A stretch of DNA of 64,000 nt from Sisyra terminalis (lineage: Eukaryota; Arthropoda; Insecta; Neuroptera; Sisyridae): the NCBI GenBank assembly GCA_958496175.1, contig OY292278.1:13454001-13518000 (forward strand), written 5' to 3'. Both the position numbers and the translations under genes were made by a program. Under the pieces are notes generated by a model. That model was not told the origin of the DNA. It saw nothing but the letters and a program-made list of their open reading frames with translations, and did no database searches. This document shows, one piece after another, positions 12,301-24,264 of this stretch (positions are counted from its first letter, which is position 1; every line of letters begins with the position of its first letter).

Positions 12301-15300
12301 AAGAGGAAAGATTTGATTGTTTGTTTGTTTTGAATAGACTCCGAAACTACTTGATCGATTTGAAAAATTCTTTTCCTGTTGGCAAGCTACACTATTTCCG
12401 GTGAACATAGGCTAAATTAAATTTTCAAAAAAGTTAGGGATCCATACTAAAACTTCAATAATGTGTGAAAAAATTACCAAAAAACTTTTTTACATTACGT
12501 GCGATGGTGATTTAACTAAAGAACGGAACAACCGAATTTAATGAAACTTTATATTAAAATACAACTTAATCACCCACACACGTTAGGCTACTTATCATTC
12601 CTTAAAAATAATAAGGGAATGTATGCCCTACGTAAACACTGAAGGATGAAAAAAAATATTTTACTTTAGACAGGCAAGTTATATATCATTGAAAAGGTAT
12701 TTAAAAGTTATAAAATGGGCTGTATTAATATTTTTAGTTGAACTAATAAAAACCACAGTAATTTAATTTAAAGTACAAATAATTGCCTTTTTGAAATATA
12801 AATGTTTTTATACATAATAAACAATTATTGTAATTATATGTTCATAGCGCTCCAGAAGAACTGGGTTTCATGCAATTGTACAAATTTCAATTTCGCGGTT
12901 GTGTTGTTCATTGCAACAGGGTAATAGTTTTTAGAAAAAAGTTCATTCGGGTATCGGGACAGTGAGATGGAATTCCTACTAATATTCAAAAATCTAGACC
13001 TTTAACTTCTGTTATTTTGGCGCGAGTATTTTGATAACTTTCGACTTTTTTAGTCATAATTTAACCGACTTTTTTGAACTTGGCAATATTTTTAATTTAC
13101 GTATAGATGCTGATTGATTTACGGATTATTTGGTTGACGGTAGGTATACGCAATTGAACATACTCTTTTTAGACATTTATAAATATTTTTTTAAAAATTA
13201 ATTTATTACTATATAGAACTATTTTATTTTTTACAACAGTTTATTAAATGTGTCTTTTTCAAGTCGACAAAATAGTGTTTTCAGGTAGGATTATGTTTTT
13301 CATAAAAGAAATAAGAAAAATAAAAATTTGCATTTACCACTACAAATAGCAAATCTGAAAGAAAATATAATCTATACCTACGTTATGCAGACGAAGTCGC
13401 GGGAATCAGCTAGTATATTTACTGCAATTGTTAAACCAATCTTTAAAAATAATACTTCTGAAATCGTGTTATAAGAAGCGTGTTGTAAAATAAATATGCC
13501 ACAATTTATACATCCGTGTTATACGAGCCCTAAATGTATTTGTTTTCCTTACATTCGTAAAATGATTCGAAACGAAACAGTTAAGGATTTGTTTATATTT
13601 TCAAATAAAGGCAAAATTTAAAATTCATGAAATATTTTATTGCTATTATTATCATATTCAATTTGATTATACTTAGGGTCATATAGAAGCATTGTTTACT
13701 TATGTATCTCTACATTTTTTTCGACCTTTTGTGGTTTTGAATATAGAGCTTCCTTTTTTCCGTCATTTAAAAAATTAAGGATATCAGGTAGTAATATTAA
13801 TGCCAACTAAGAAGAAAAATTTCAAATTAGTAAAAGTCAAAATTTGTTCCCCGTTAAACATATACAAATCAGAACGTACATGCATTCCATGATTAATCAA
13901 AGAAAAAAATCTTGTCATACTGTAGTTAAACTCGAAACTTTTAACTTGTTATCTGGCCATTATTCCGCCAGAATAATGACACAATATTACTACATTACAG
14001 TAATTCCCTTGCCTCCACAATCCACACACGTTTACGAATGAGCAATTTACTGTAAAAACAGGCATACCATACACAAGAAGAGATTTGCAATGAAGACGAG
14101 ATAACATAACGGAGTCAGTCGTAAACGGCAATAGTGTTAGTGTTGGTATTTGCGAAGTAATCGAGTAGAAAACTTGCAATTTCGAAAGAGAAAGTAACTT
14201 ACCGTAACGCTTGTATCGACTTTAGAGCAAACCACAATCTGACAAGTAATTCACAGCCTCTAAAAACCGGTTGATCGAAAATATAACGACAGCAAGGTTT
14301 TAAGAACAACATATTAATATATTTAATCTATCGCTAGACGTTTTATGACCTTAACATTCGTAGAAAATTAGGCATATTTATTTCATATTATGACACTTTC
14401 GACTGGCCTAAGTTCGAGACTTTCGAAAATATTAAATCTGTATAGTCAATCGAACAAATATTAGGAAAATACCTTATCAATTGATTAAATCTGTATACAA
14501 TTCTTTTATAGTATTACATCTTTTTTGATATTGAAAAATAAGGAAGCGAATTTAATTGATTGCGGAAAACAATTATGTATATTTGTTCTATGGTAATTAA
14601 CTAATTTACATAAATCACTATGCAAATTTCATTGTGAAATTAAAAAAAAATTGATCTTGAGAGATCAATTAGCTATAAAAGTTATCAAATAGATTTTCTG
14701 CTTCAGAATCATTCTCATAAAATTCCATTAAAACAAATAGCAAAGTAAATAAATTATGCAAAAATTTACCAGAGTATCATTCAAAAAATGCGAAAAAAAT
14801 CAACTGTAAAATTAGAGAAATGTTATTTCTTTGGAGTTTATTTTACATTTAGATACAATGGGCTTTAAATATTCTTTTCTCAATATTCCTCTAACATCAA
14901 TTTACTTATAAATTTTTAAAAGTTCGCGTTTTTATCAACCCTTTTAGCTTCCAATTATACATAGCCCACTTTACTAATCGAAGAAATATACGAAAAGTAA
15001 AAAAAATCAAAGAAAAAATACTATAAGGTCTGACCTCCATTTTTGTAATGATTCTGGTCTAGTTCCACTTTTGGTCCAAAGATGATTAGTCTAAAGTTAT
15101 TGACACGTAATTTACGATTACGCAATAAGATGAAGGCAATGAAATAATGCTTTATCAGCATCGCATATTGCCACAGCAAATAAAGTCATTCAACCATCAG
15201 TTATTTATTGTTGAATGAACTTTATATCCATAAAAAAGACTAAGGTTAATTATTGAATTTTCACAAATCTACGTAAGAAATTTGTTTTGGTTTAATTTTA

Positions 15301-18300
15301 ACTTTTTAAGGTTTAAATAACAATGATAACGACTTATGAAAAATAATAATTTTAAATTATTATTTTTAAATAACTATTGTATGCAAAATTTAATACAGAA
15401 CATTCTACTTTAAGTCAATTTTCCATTAAGCTCCTGCTGGTGGCTAAAGAGTAAAAGTAGCCACTCCAAAACCAGTGAAAATTGGGTTTTAAGCTTTCAC
15501 CGATTTTTTTTAAATTTAATTTGATAGATATTGAACCCATAGGGTCCCTAGCCTACATTAGTCCAATTTCACTTTCTTTGATCATCGTCACGAGGGAATA
15601 ATGGTGGCAAAAATCTTAACAACTATATAAAAAAAAGCAATCAAAACAAGACATACAGTCTAAGACCATAAAACAGCTTGACCAAAATTTGTTAAAATTC
15701 ATAAAATTATAATAATGCATTAATGTGCCCTCTTTTTAGTCTCTTGTAGGGGGGGGAGAAGTTCATTTAATATTTCCTGGGCCAACTTATTTGGGTGATC
15801 TTCCACCCTTTTTATATACCGAAATTTGAGGTCCTAAATGAATTGAATGAAATCTTTAACGTTAAAGTTCCGCTTAATGATGTCATTCCTTATATATCGA
15901 CCAGTTCCTAGAAATAACCAAAGGATTTTACTTTTAAATGTTTTACTTTAAAAATCCCTTTAACTACCAACAGTATTGTTGGTGTGTGATGGATTTTAGA
16001 AACTCATGGGAATTAGGGACTTTTTAGGTAAAAAATTAAATCCAGAATACTATCAAGAAGATAATGTTTAAAGAGTAAAATCAATTTGGTCTTCTCCAAT
16101 AGAAATATTCAAATTCTAGTTGCTGTTTAGCCGCAAATAATTGTTCATGGCAAAAGAGTAGAAACTTGATAATAACTATATCGTGATAAATAGCGTACAA
16201 ATACTAAGACATGTTTTCTTTTATTACGTCTTCAAGAATATATTCTGGAATTAAAATAAGTGGTGCATTCTGAGAAAAACATAAATAGAAATTTAAGGAG
16301 ACAATCAACGAAAAGAAGCACCAATGGAGTAGCAATGGAACAGAAAATAAAAAATGGCGGAAGATAAATGTAGGCAAAAAAAGGTTTTTTAATCCTAAGA
16401 TTTTTCCCATTTCCCAAAACATCTTAGAAATTTTACTTTTCATAGAAATTTTCGATGATAAAAATATAAGTTTACAGGATATTTCGATGATTTAACAAAG
16501 TGGTTGGAGAAATTATAAAATGCTTTTTCCGCTGTTTTAGTGAACAACGTTGGAATCAATTACACATTTCCGGTTCAAGTCGAAGAACTTCCGGCGAGCG
16601 ATGCAATCAATTTACTCAACATTAATATGGGGGCGACGATAATGATGTCACACATAGTTCTCCCCATCATGAAGAAAAACAAACGGGGCATTATCGTTAA
16701 TGTTTCCTCGGGGGCTGAAAATCAAGCGTTGCCATACATGGCTTTATATGCCGCATCGAAGGTTTGAGTCTTTGCTTTAAAAGCTCATCATTACCCAGAA
16801 AATTGTTAAGGATATATGATTTTTAGGCATTTGTGAAAAACTTTAGCGACGCAATTAGATTCGAGTGCAGTAATCATGGCGTTGCCGTTCAAACTTTATC
16901 GCCGTTTTTTGTAAATACGAAAATCAATGATTTTTCGGCTCGATTGAGGGAAACGAGCTTATTAGTTCCTGATGCTGACACTTATGCGAGACATGCCGTT
17001 GCCACTTTGGGAAAAACAAATCACACCACCGGCTACTGGCCCCATGGATTTCAGGTAAAAACTTCATTTCATCAAAATTTAATATTTTACCAAAGATACT
17101 TTAGATTACAAATCAATTTGGTGCAATTACTGTGGAAAGTTCGTTCAATGAAAATTAAATTGAACTAATACTAAAGAGAAAGATTTGTTGCAAAATTTAT
17201 GGTATATATTATCATATAATTATTATTTTGCGGCAATCTCTCGGTTAAAGAGTATAAAAAGTGATCGATGTTGCGTAATATTCTGCATTCGAGATGCACA
17301 TTTTAGCGTATGAAACATGCATTCAAGGCTGCGATTGTGCAGCAATATCTTACCGTTTCTTCTATTGCAACACAAATAAATGAATTTATTGCGAATACTT
17401 TGGATTGTTAATATCAGCCGTGGGTGCGATTTAAAGCCATATGCGGTGAGGATTTTGAAACTTTATGATACCAAAAACCACTAAAGTGGGTCACAAATTT
17501 GAACTTTAGTTACGTATTCGATTATTTTTATAAGTGTCACCGGATTTTGTATAAAACACAATATTTGCCGTATATGAAGCAAAATTAATGTATTGAATTA
17601 ACTTCTTTATAACAAATAGGTTGAGGCTAAATTGAAAAAGTAATTAAAAGATATTTCTATAAATCGGTCATTGCACCGATAAATTGGTTTTATGTAATGT
17701 TTTTTTTTTTTTGTATACTTTTAAAGGTCATGTTTTTTTCTTATTTATGGTATTTGATACTTTAAATTTTTTATAGTTCTCTTACAATTTCAGAGACCTT
17801 TAGCGTTTTTTTAATTTATTTAATTTTAGCTGTTCTAAAAATAAAAATTTCCGTTAATTTGGAATTCGGAATGAATAATATTAGCACTTATCTATTAATA
17901 TGGTTTGATTAAGATTTTTTATTCTTAGCCCAAGGAGAATAAAGAGGACTTAGATGATCTCTGATGATGTACATATTTCTTATTAAAAATTTTTTCTTGA
18001 GAAATGAACATCCAACCGTACAATAACAGTGGGAAAAGTTGGAAAAAGGTCATTGTTTAAAATTGCTTTAGCATAAATTAAAATAGGTAGTATTATACCT
18101 AAGATATATCATCATAATAATAAAGCATTAGAAACAAAATTAAAACATTTCTTGTCCAAAAATCATACTTTTCTTATATTATTCTATAATTAATAGAACG
18201 AAAGAAAAACTAGTAAAACTTAGGAATTCTAGAGTTTTTTAACCCTTTTTTTAGTTCCAAAAATTACTTAAAATATCGTAATACATCAACTGTTCAGTAG

Positions 18301-18639
18301 ATATATCAATAGTTTTCATTATACACTAAAATAATGTTAAACTCAGAAAACATTTCCAATCAGCCTAGAAGCTTTAATCTACACAAATCTAGTTTATTCT
18401 TGCGAAAAATCGCAATTGATTAATCACAAAAATGCAAACTTGTGCAATATGGAATTGGAAACATTTTCATTCTGTAATCATATGATAAATTCACATTTTT
18501 TTCCTCTATGTTTCAGTATACGATCAGTTCGTTGGCACCGTATCCGATTCGAACAATGATAGCCGGATATATGATGAAATTCGTTCGGAAGGAATATTTG
18601 CAACAGCAAAATTCAAAAAAAGAAAGTACAAAATTGTAA
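6319..18639 (+). CDS. HSDL1: HSDL1-like short-chain dehydrogenase (17-beta-HSD type 3/12 superfamily)
   Basis: Six coding exons: 6319-6493, 8867-8989, 10886-10999, 16541-16761, 16827-17054 and 18517-18639. All have GT..AG borders; the total is 984 nt, or 327 aa plus TAA. The N-terminus (residues 4-25) is one hydrophobic membrane anchor. The Rossmann cofactor motif is TGATDGIG (61-68), then the NNVG motif (139-142), the catalytic serine in NVSSG (193/194) and Y207-x3-K211 (LYAASK). KYGSWA before the Rossmann fold and [17 protein letters not shown] plus TTGYWPH near the end match vertebrate HSDL1 more closely than HSD17B12. Vertebrate HSDL1 is called inactive because Phe replaces the catalytic Tyr. 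Here the Tyr is present, so this insect protein may still be a working NADP(H)-dependent reductase; substrate unknown. ATG 6319 was chosen as the first in-frame ATG after the acceptor at 6289. AATAAA lies at 18664. Confidence 0.88.
7629..8322. mobile_element. TTAA-flanked MITE-like element in intron 1 of the HSDL1-like gene
   Basis: Ends are inverted copies: GGGTGGATCACCGTCAGAA at 7629 and TTCTGACGGTAATCCACCC ending at 8322, with one mismatch in 19. TTAA sits directly outside both ends (7625-7628 and 8323-8326). A TTAA duplication is the hallmark of piggyBac-type transposition. The ends begin GGG rather than the usual CCC, so the family is unassigned. The 694-bp interior is more GC-rich than its surroundings (stacks of C and G around 7760-8035) and contains only chance ORFs. 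It is presumably non-autonomous. Confidence 0.7.
8990..10885. other. intron 2 of the HSDL1-like gene
   Basis: AT-rich intron with no repeat family or ORF that I recognise. The 79- and 68-codon ORFs at 9061 and 10078 are read-throughs of low-complexity sequence. Confidence 0.6.
12289..13413 (+). mobile_element. non-autonomous Helitron (family A, copy 1)
   Basis: Begins TCTATTATTATAAAGAGG after an A and ends CAGCTAG before a T, the A^T insertion site of Helitrons, which leave no target duplication. The end GCAGACGAAGTCGCGGGAATCAGCTAG holds a short GC hairpin just before CTAG, as expected. No Rep or helicase ORF was found in the 1125 bp. Copies of the same family are at 50940-51530 (reversed, truncated) and 53338-54288. 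It sits in intron 3 of the HSDL1-like gene. Confidence 0.82.
15525..15665. repeat. dispersed repeat with pol III B-box-like core, copy 1
   Basis: Shares GAACCC(A/G)TAG(G/A)GT and then TAGCCTACATTAGTCCAA with 22556-22735. A second block (ATCGTC...TGGT(G/T)GCAAAAAT) is also shared at the same relative place. On the complementary strand the core reads GGGTTCAA(T/A)(T/A)(C/T), close to the tRNA B-box consensus GGTTCRANNCC, so the repeat could be a tRNA-derived SINE remnant. It lies in intron 3 of the HSDL1-like gene. Confidence 0.45.
17055..18516. other. intron 5 of the HSDL1-like gene
   Basis: No transposon or ORF recognised. The acceptor at its end is CCTCTATGTTTCAG. Confidence 0.6.
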
Positions 18640-19104
18640 ATAATACATATAAATCAATTATTTAATAAATTTAATGTGTTTTTATACCCATACAATACTG
18701 GTCAATATTTCATCTTTTTTATACAGTTTTTACATCAATTTTTCCAATTTGTTAACGTAAGACTTGGAAATTGCTACAAGTCTTTTATATAATTTACAAT
18801 CCAAAACTTTTTATTTTTCCTTGTAAATGTGCCAAATTTACATACTTACTTATGGAAAATTCTATCTTAGATTAACCAATTATGATACCTAATTTGTAAA
18901 CAAACTTTATTAGTACTTTATACATAGTTTTTATAAATTGTTTTCTTACTTAAAGGCGGGTGATAATTAAACTAAGTTTTTTGTTAAAATATGGATAGTC
19001 AAATAATAAAACAAAAAATAAAAAAATTAAAAGTTCTACTATTATTTATGATACCCTTATATAACGTTCCAATATATTATTAACCATAACCGTTTATACA
19101 TATA

Positions 19105-20387
19105 CCAGGTTGTTCAATAAGTTTTGTCGTTCGATAAGAAAAACACAATTTTATGGTTCAAAATACACTTTATTATTCAGTATAATCTCCCTGAACATTA
19201 TTATACGTGCTCCAACGATCCTCCAATCTGTGGATCCCATCCCTGAAGTGAGAATCCAGAAGGCCTGCAAAATACGCTTCAACAGCCGTTATGACCTCTT
19301 CATTTGATGAAAAACGCTTGCCTCGCATACATTTTTTGAGTTCTGGAAACAAATGGAAGTCGCTGGGGGCTAAATCTGGTGAATACGGTGGGTGCTCTAA
19401 CAATTCGAATTTTAATTCATGGATTTTAGCCAATGTCAAAATGCTCTTGTGACACGGTGCATTGTCCTGATGAAAAAGGATTTTTTTCTTCTGCAAACCG
19501 GGTCTTTTTTTACGAATTTTTTCCTTCTACTGGTTCAAAAGGTTGCAATAATATTCAAAATTAATTGTTTTACCAGTTTGCAAGTAATCCACAAACAAAA
19601 TTCCTTTCGCATCCCAAATAACTGATGCCATAACCTTCTTCCGGACACGAACTCGTTTCGAAGCCGAACAACCAGGTTCACACCACTCTTTAGCCTCTTG
19701 TTTTGATTCAGGATCATGGTGATAGACCCAAGTCTCATCCATAGTGATGAATCGATGCACAAAATTCACTTTATCCTTTTTAAAACGCTCCAAATGTTGC
19801 TGAGAAACTCGCATTCGAATGTGTTTTTGTTCCAGTGTTAGCGAATGCGGCACCCATTGTGCACACAGCTTTCTAAAACCCAAAATTTCACTTAAAATAT
19901 GGCTCATACTGCCTAATGAGATGTGTAGAGCCTCTACTAAATCTCTCTCAGTCAATCGACGATCTTCCAAAACCATATCCTGTATTTTAGCTATGATTTC
20001 TGGTGTTGATGCGCTTTTTGAACGTCCTCCACGTGGATCGTCTTCAAGGCTTGGACGACCACGTTTAAATTCAGCAACCCATCTTTCTACTGTTCTAATT
20101 GAAGGTGAACAATCATTATACACTTTTAACATTCCTTCGTGAATTTCTTTTGGTGCTACAACTTCCAAAAATAAGAATTTTACCACTGCACGATAATCAA
20201 TTTTTCTATTTAAAAAAATACTGTGACACGGCGACACTAAAGGGCTTGTAAACAAAGAATGAATTGACAGATTGAAATGAAACTTCACATACGTTCATAT
20301 GAAGAGTGTACCAAGAAAACAAAAAAAAAATTGGGCTAGTAGCAAAGCCCTTTCTTATCGAACGACAAAACTTATTGAACAACCTGG
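19105..20387 (-). mobile_element. mariner transposon, nearly intact, TA target duplication
   Basis: The outermost 37 bases of the two ends are identical inverted repeats (starting CCAGGTTGTTCAATAAG). They are flanked by TA on both sides (19103-19104 and 20388-20389). The 1283-bp length is typical of mariner. One transposase reading frame fills the minus strand. Perfect ends suggest a recent insertion, and the single internal stop suggests it arrived inactive or died recently. It lies 466 bp beyond the stop codon of the HSDL1-like gene, in the opposite orientation. Confidence 0.93.
19173..20288 (-). pseudogene. mariner transposase with one amber stop (DD34D)
   Basis: The minus-strand frame runs from 20288 to the stop ending at 19173 and is interrupted only by TAG at 19529-19527, between LLNQ and KEKIRKK. 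Both sides are in the same frame, so a single substitution (for example CAG to TAG) explains it. The N-terminal helix-turn-helix pair is visible (KIDYRAVVKFLFLE; RTVERWVAEFKRGRPSLED). The catalytic residues are all present: D in TMDETW, D in HQDNAPCH and D in SPDLAPSDFH, with exactly 34 residues between the last two, giving the mariner DD34D signature. The first methionine at 20288 lies about 30 codons before the usual mariner start, so the native ATG is probably lost or the ORF is extended. The full frame is about 371 codons, against about 345 usual. Confidence 0.9.
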
Positions 20388-20389
20388 TA

Positions 20390-23300
20390 TGTATGCACCC
20401 TGGTAAGCTCTGGTGTAACTTTAGTTACATTTTTAAGAATTTTCGTTATTGATAGAAAGTTATCAATTTAAAAATGCATTCTTTGCAAGAGATATGAACT
20501 CTTGGAGTAACTATGTCCTACACACGCATGTGATTTAGTAAATGAAAAAGTCACATAGAAATATAAATTTTAGATTATTTCTTTAGTTTAATGAGATGAT
20601 AGTATAGGTAATTGTTGTATCTTTCCTTATCTTATTCATTAATCGAGTTACTCTTGTGTGTATGTATTTTGGTTTCTGGAAACGACCTTAATGATTTTGA
20701 TGATAATTTGTAGTTTGATAATTTTTTTTACGTTTATCTATAAAGTTTTCTTCTATATGAAAACGTTAATTTCCATGAATGGCAGAAACAAATTAAAAAA
20801 ATTGTTGCGCCATCTTTTGGCGTAGATTGTCGCTATATCCTGAAAAGAATATTCACAAATGCAACAATAAGTTTGAATTGTAACTCCATTTTTTACATCA
20901 ATCATTTTTAAACTAAGCCAATAATATCGTACTAATTTGCAAAAATTGTATTTCAATAATAATCATCATCATTATATTTCTAAATTTTCAAGATAATATG
21001 CTGAACAGTGATTATTGAATGGAATTGAATAACGCAGATAACTATCGAGGAAAGTGGAGATTAACCACAGTGTCATTTCTTCAATTTAGAAAAAAATAAT
21101 AATATTTTCTTCCTCGCATAGGCTCGGTGGTAAGATCCGACGTTTTGTCGAAAAATATGATTTTTTGTATTTCCCTACTTTTTTATAAGGTTTTTATTAA
21201 ATGGTAATGAATTACAAATTCCAATGGAGCTTCTATTAAGTTAATTCAGTAACAAATACTATTCGTCTTCATTTTACACAAAAACCAATGTTTAAATATC
21301 AATGTAAATTCCAACGGCTTACAACTTTTCAAACGTACAATAATCATACAATAATGAAGTGATATTATTGTAAATTGTAATACTGTGGCCGCAACCGCCA
21401 TGCATCAATGTACCAATAGTTGCATTGATAAAGCATTCTACAAAATTAAACAAAGAGGTTTTAGTTTGCTTTTTCATTATAAGAATAAAATATCTTAATG
21501 GTTTTTGATATAAGACAAACGGCTGAAAATTATTGCGTTGAAAATATTGTCTTCTACAGTACAAAACAACCCCAATTCTACCCCTAAACAACGAAGTGGT
21601 CAATTTTCAGTAGCAAATATACGATATAAACGATGGTTTTTTGCTTCAATTTTGAAACTATCGTCCATTATTGGAATCCGAAACCTATTTTTTGATTATG
21701 TCTGATTTTTTAAAACTGAAAATTTTATTCTAGATCATTTAAACGCAACTTATAGTCATTATAAAGGTTTTTTCCTTCCTTAAAAAAACTTATCAAGATT
21801 TTTGATTAAAAAGACTATAATTATATTTAAAAAGACAAGGACTTAAACAACATGGATAAAGACTAATGATTGCAAAAAAATCTTACTTCAATTGGAGCAT
21901 AAAAACCTTAATTGAACTCTTATATAACAAAAAAATCAATTTTCAACAGCAAAAACACATAAAAAGGAATAATTTTCCACGCCAATTTTCCAAAGGGCAT
22001 CGTTGGTAAAAAGGCTCGTAAGGTAACTGTTATAACAGTTTTATGATGTTAGAATTAAATCTTTCGGAATAGAAGTCTAAAAATGAGAAATAATAATATT
22101 ATAGGAATTTTCCTGAATGTTTTGTTTGAAAGAATAGTTTCTTACATGTTTGCCACCAGTTTCTGTAGTTTTTCATTTATTATTACATATATTAAGAAAT
22201 GATTAGAAACCACTTACTAATCGATTGATTTCATAGATTGTCATTGTCAAGATTAAGCAACATTTTTCATTCTTTGTTTCGAATCGATTAAATCAGATCT
22301 ATTGGTGAATAAAAATGCGTAATTAATGAGCGTGAAATAATTTGTAATAAATACGTTATTGAATTAAACGGAACATAATGCAAGTGTAATGAAACATGAA
22401 AGTAATTTTTTACTAAATAAAAAAAATCTGTTGAAATTTGTTGTACTTGACAAAGAGAAACTCTAGTTTATTATATAACAATTTTGAGTGTTAAGAAAAA
22501 GTTCAAGATCAATATGGTTCAGTGGATTTTTTGAACTTAATTTTTTTCGGAAGGAATTGAACCCGTAGAGTTTCTAGCCTACATTAGTCCAACTTTACAA
22601 AATTACAAAATATTTAAATTCCTGTTTCCATCGTCTCAAATGAACAGTGGTTGCAAAAATTTCAAAAATTACTTATTTTATACAAAAAAACTCAAGTTCA
22701 ATATTATACTATTAAAGTGATTAAAACAAATATTAGTTGATAAAATTAAAATACTTTTCTTTATTGATTAAATAATTTAAAATATTTTTTTCATGTTTTT
22801 CCTTTTTATTCAAAATTATTTCAAAATCTATAAAATAAAATAAATGTTTAGAGATATAAGGAAAAATATTGATACCCATTAGATTATATGTAAGATCCAA
22901 ATATTTTTCATTTTAGATCAGTTAAATTCATTCACAATCTTCTAATCATCTTCAAGTTTACAATTAGTGTAGAAATAAAAGGACATTCTGAAAAAAATTA
23001 AAAACATATTTAATGTTCATTAATGGAGTTTATGAAATATTGAAGGATAAATTATAAGGAAAAAAATTGCCTTTAAACCTCATTAAATTTTGTTATATAT
23101 TTTGAAAAAATTCTTAGAATAATTTTTTTTTTGTGCAGTTCTAAGACATATTTGAATAGCTGTAACCCATTTTTCGGGTAGTTGATTTTTTTTCTTGATT
23201 TTTCTTACATACCATCGTCTTATAACTATTAAGGTCTTAGTACTCTTGGGTTAATGAGAATCCCTAGTCGAGAAATATTGAAAGTTTTCTCGATTCGAGG

Positions 23301-24264
23301 ATCAAACCAAAAAACCAATTAGTTTTGGAGCGGTCACTTGGCCAACAGTTGATTCTTGAATTTGTTTCCATATCTTTTATTTTTACTTATAGTAGTAGAA
23401 AAATTAATGATAAAAAATATAATTTCACAAAATGTGATTAAAACTGCACAAATAATTTTATCAACTATCTGATGTACAATTTTATGAATTTAAGAAAAAA
23501 TTTAGTTTAAGGCCAACAAATCATTAATACAAAATCATATATTTATCTTTGAAACTTATTTCTGGGTACCTTACTTTTATTTTACCTGTTTTTAATAACC
23601 CTTGGAGTTAGTGCACAATATGTAAGTAAAATAGTAACATATTTTAGACTTAAGTTATGCCAAAGAAACTTAACTATAACATAAAGGAATTTTCGGTTTA
23701 TTTTAACACATTCTCTTATTTTGCCTAACAAAAGAAAAAACTCATTAAATTTTAATATTTCAAAAAAATTGAGTACTTTTTGTAAAAACAATCAGGCATC
23801 ATATTCATACATCAAAAACCTATATAAGTATTTCAATTTTTAAAGTGTGATAGTAAAAAAACCTTCAGAAATAAGTCAAGAAACTGCAATTTTTTTTTTA
23901 TGCTCCAAATCTACAAATTTGAGTTTTCTGGTTATTGATGAATTTAGTTATTGGTTTTGAAAATTTCTATGTATTGAGAAAGTGGAAAATATAAGAAATC
24001 TTCATAAATCAAATGAAAGGTTTTTGTAAGTACAAATTTTATAAATATTCTAAGCAAAGCTAATATGATTTTGAACAATTCTTTGCAAATGCATAGATTT
24101 TTTCAAGGATGAAGATGTTTTTCATCGCTTATCGTTTGTAATATCGCTTATCGCTAGTATCGCTTATCATTGTAAACTTATTTTTGATAGGTCAAATTGG
24201 ATGATCTTTATTAATTATTCCCTGTTTTTTGTTATATCTTATTTATTAAAATAGTATTTTATAA
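20390..24264. other. intergenic, no gene seen apart from one dispersed repeat
   Basis: No coding exon could be supported between the mariner and the 3' end of IFT81. The ORFs at 20753, 21319 and 23582 have composition typical of AT-rich noise. The only repeat recognised is at 22556-22735. Confidence 0.55.
22556..22735. repeat. dispersed repeat with pol III B-box-like core, copy 2
   Basis: Second copy of the repeat described at 15525-15665. Here the complementary strand reads GGGTTCAATTCC, a full match to the tRNA B-box consensus, preceded by CTAGAAACTCTAC, which could be the remnant of a tRNA variable/T-arm. No matching A box was found at tRNA spacing, so the SINE idea is open. Confidence 0.45.

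Noticed and set aside
13949..14179. Overlapping ORFs on both strands around 13.8-14.2 kb
   Set aside because: They are mirror ORFs in opposite strands without family resemblance, inside intron 3.
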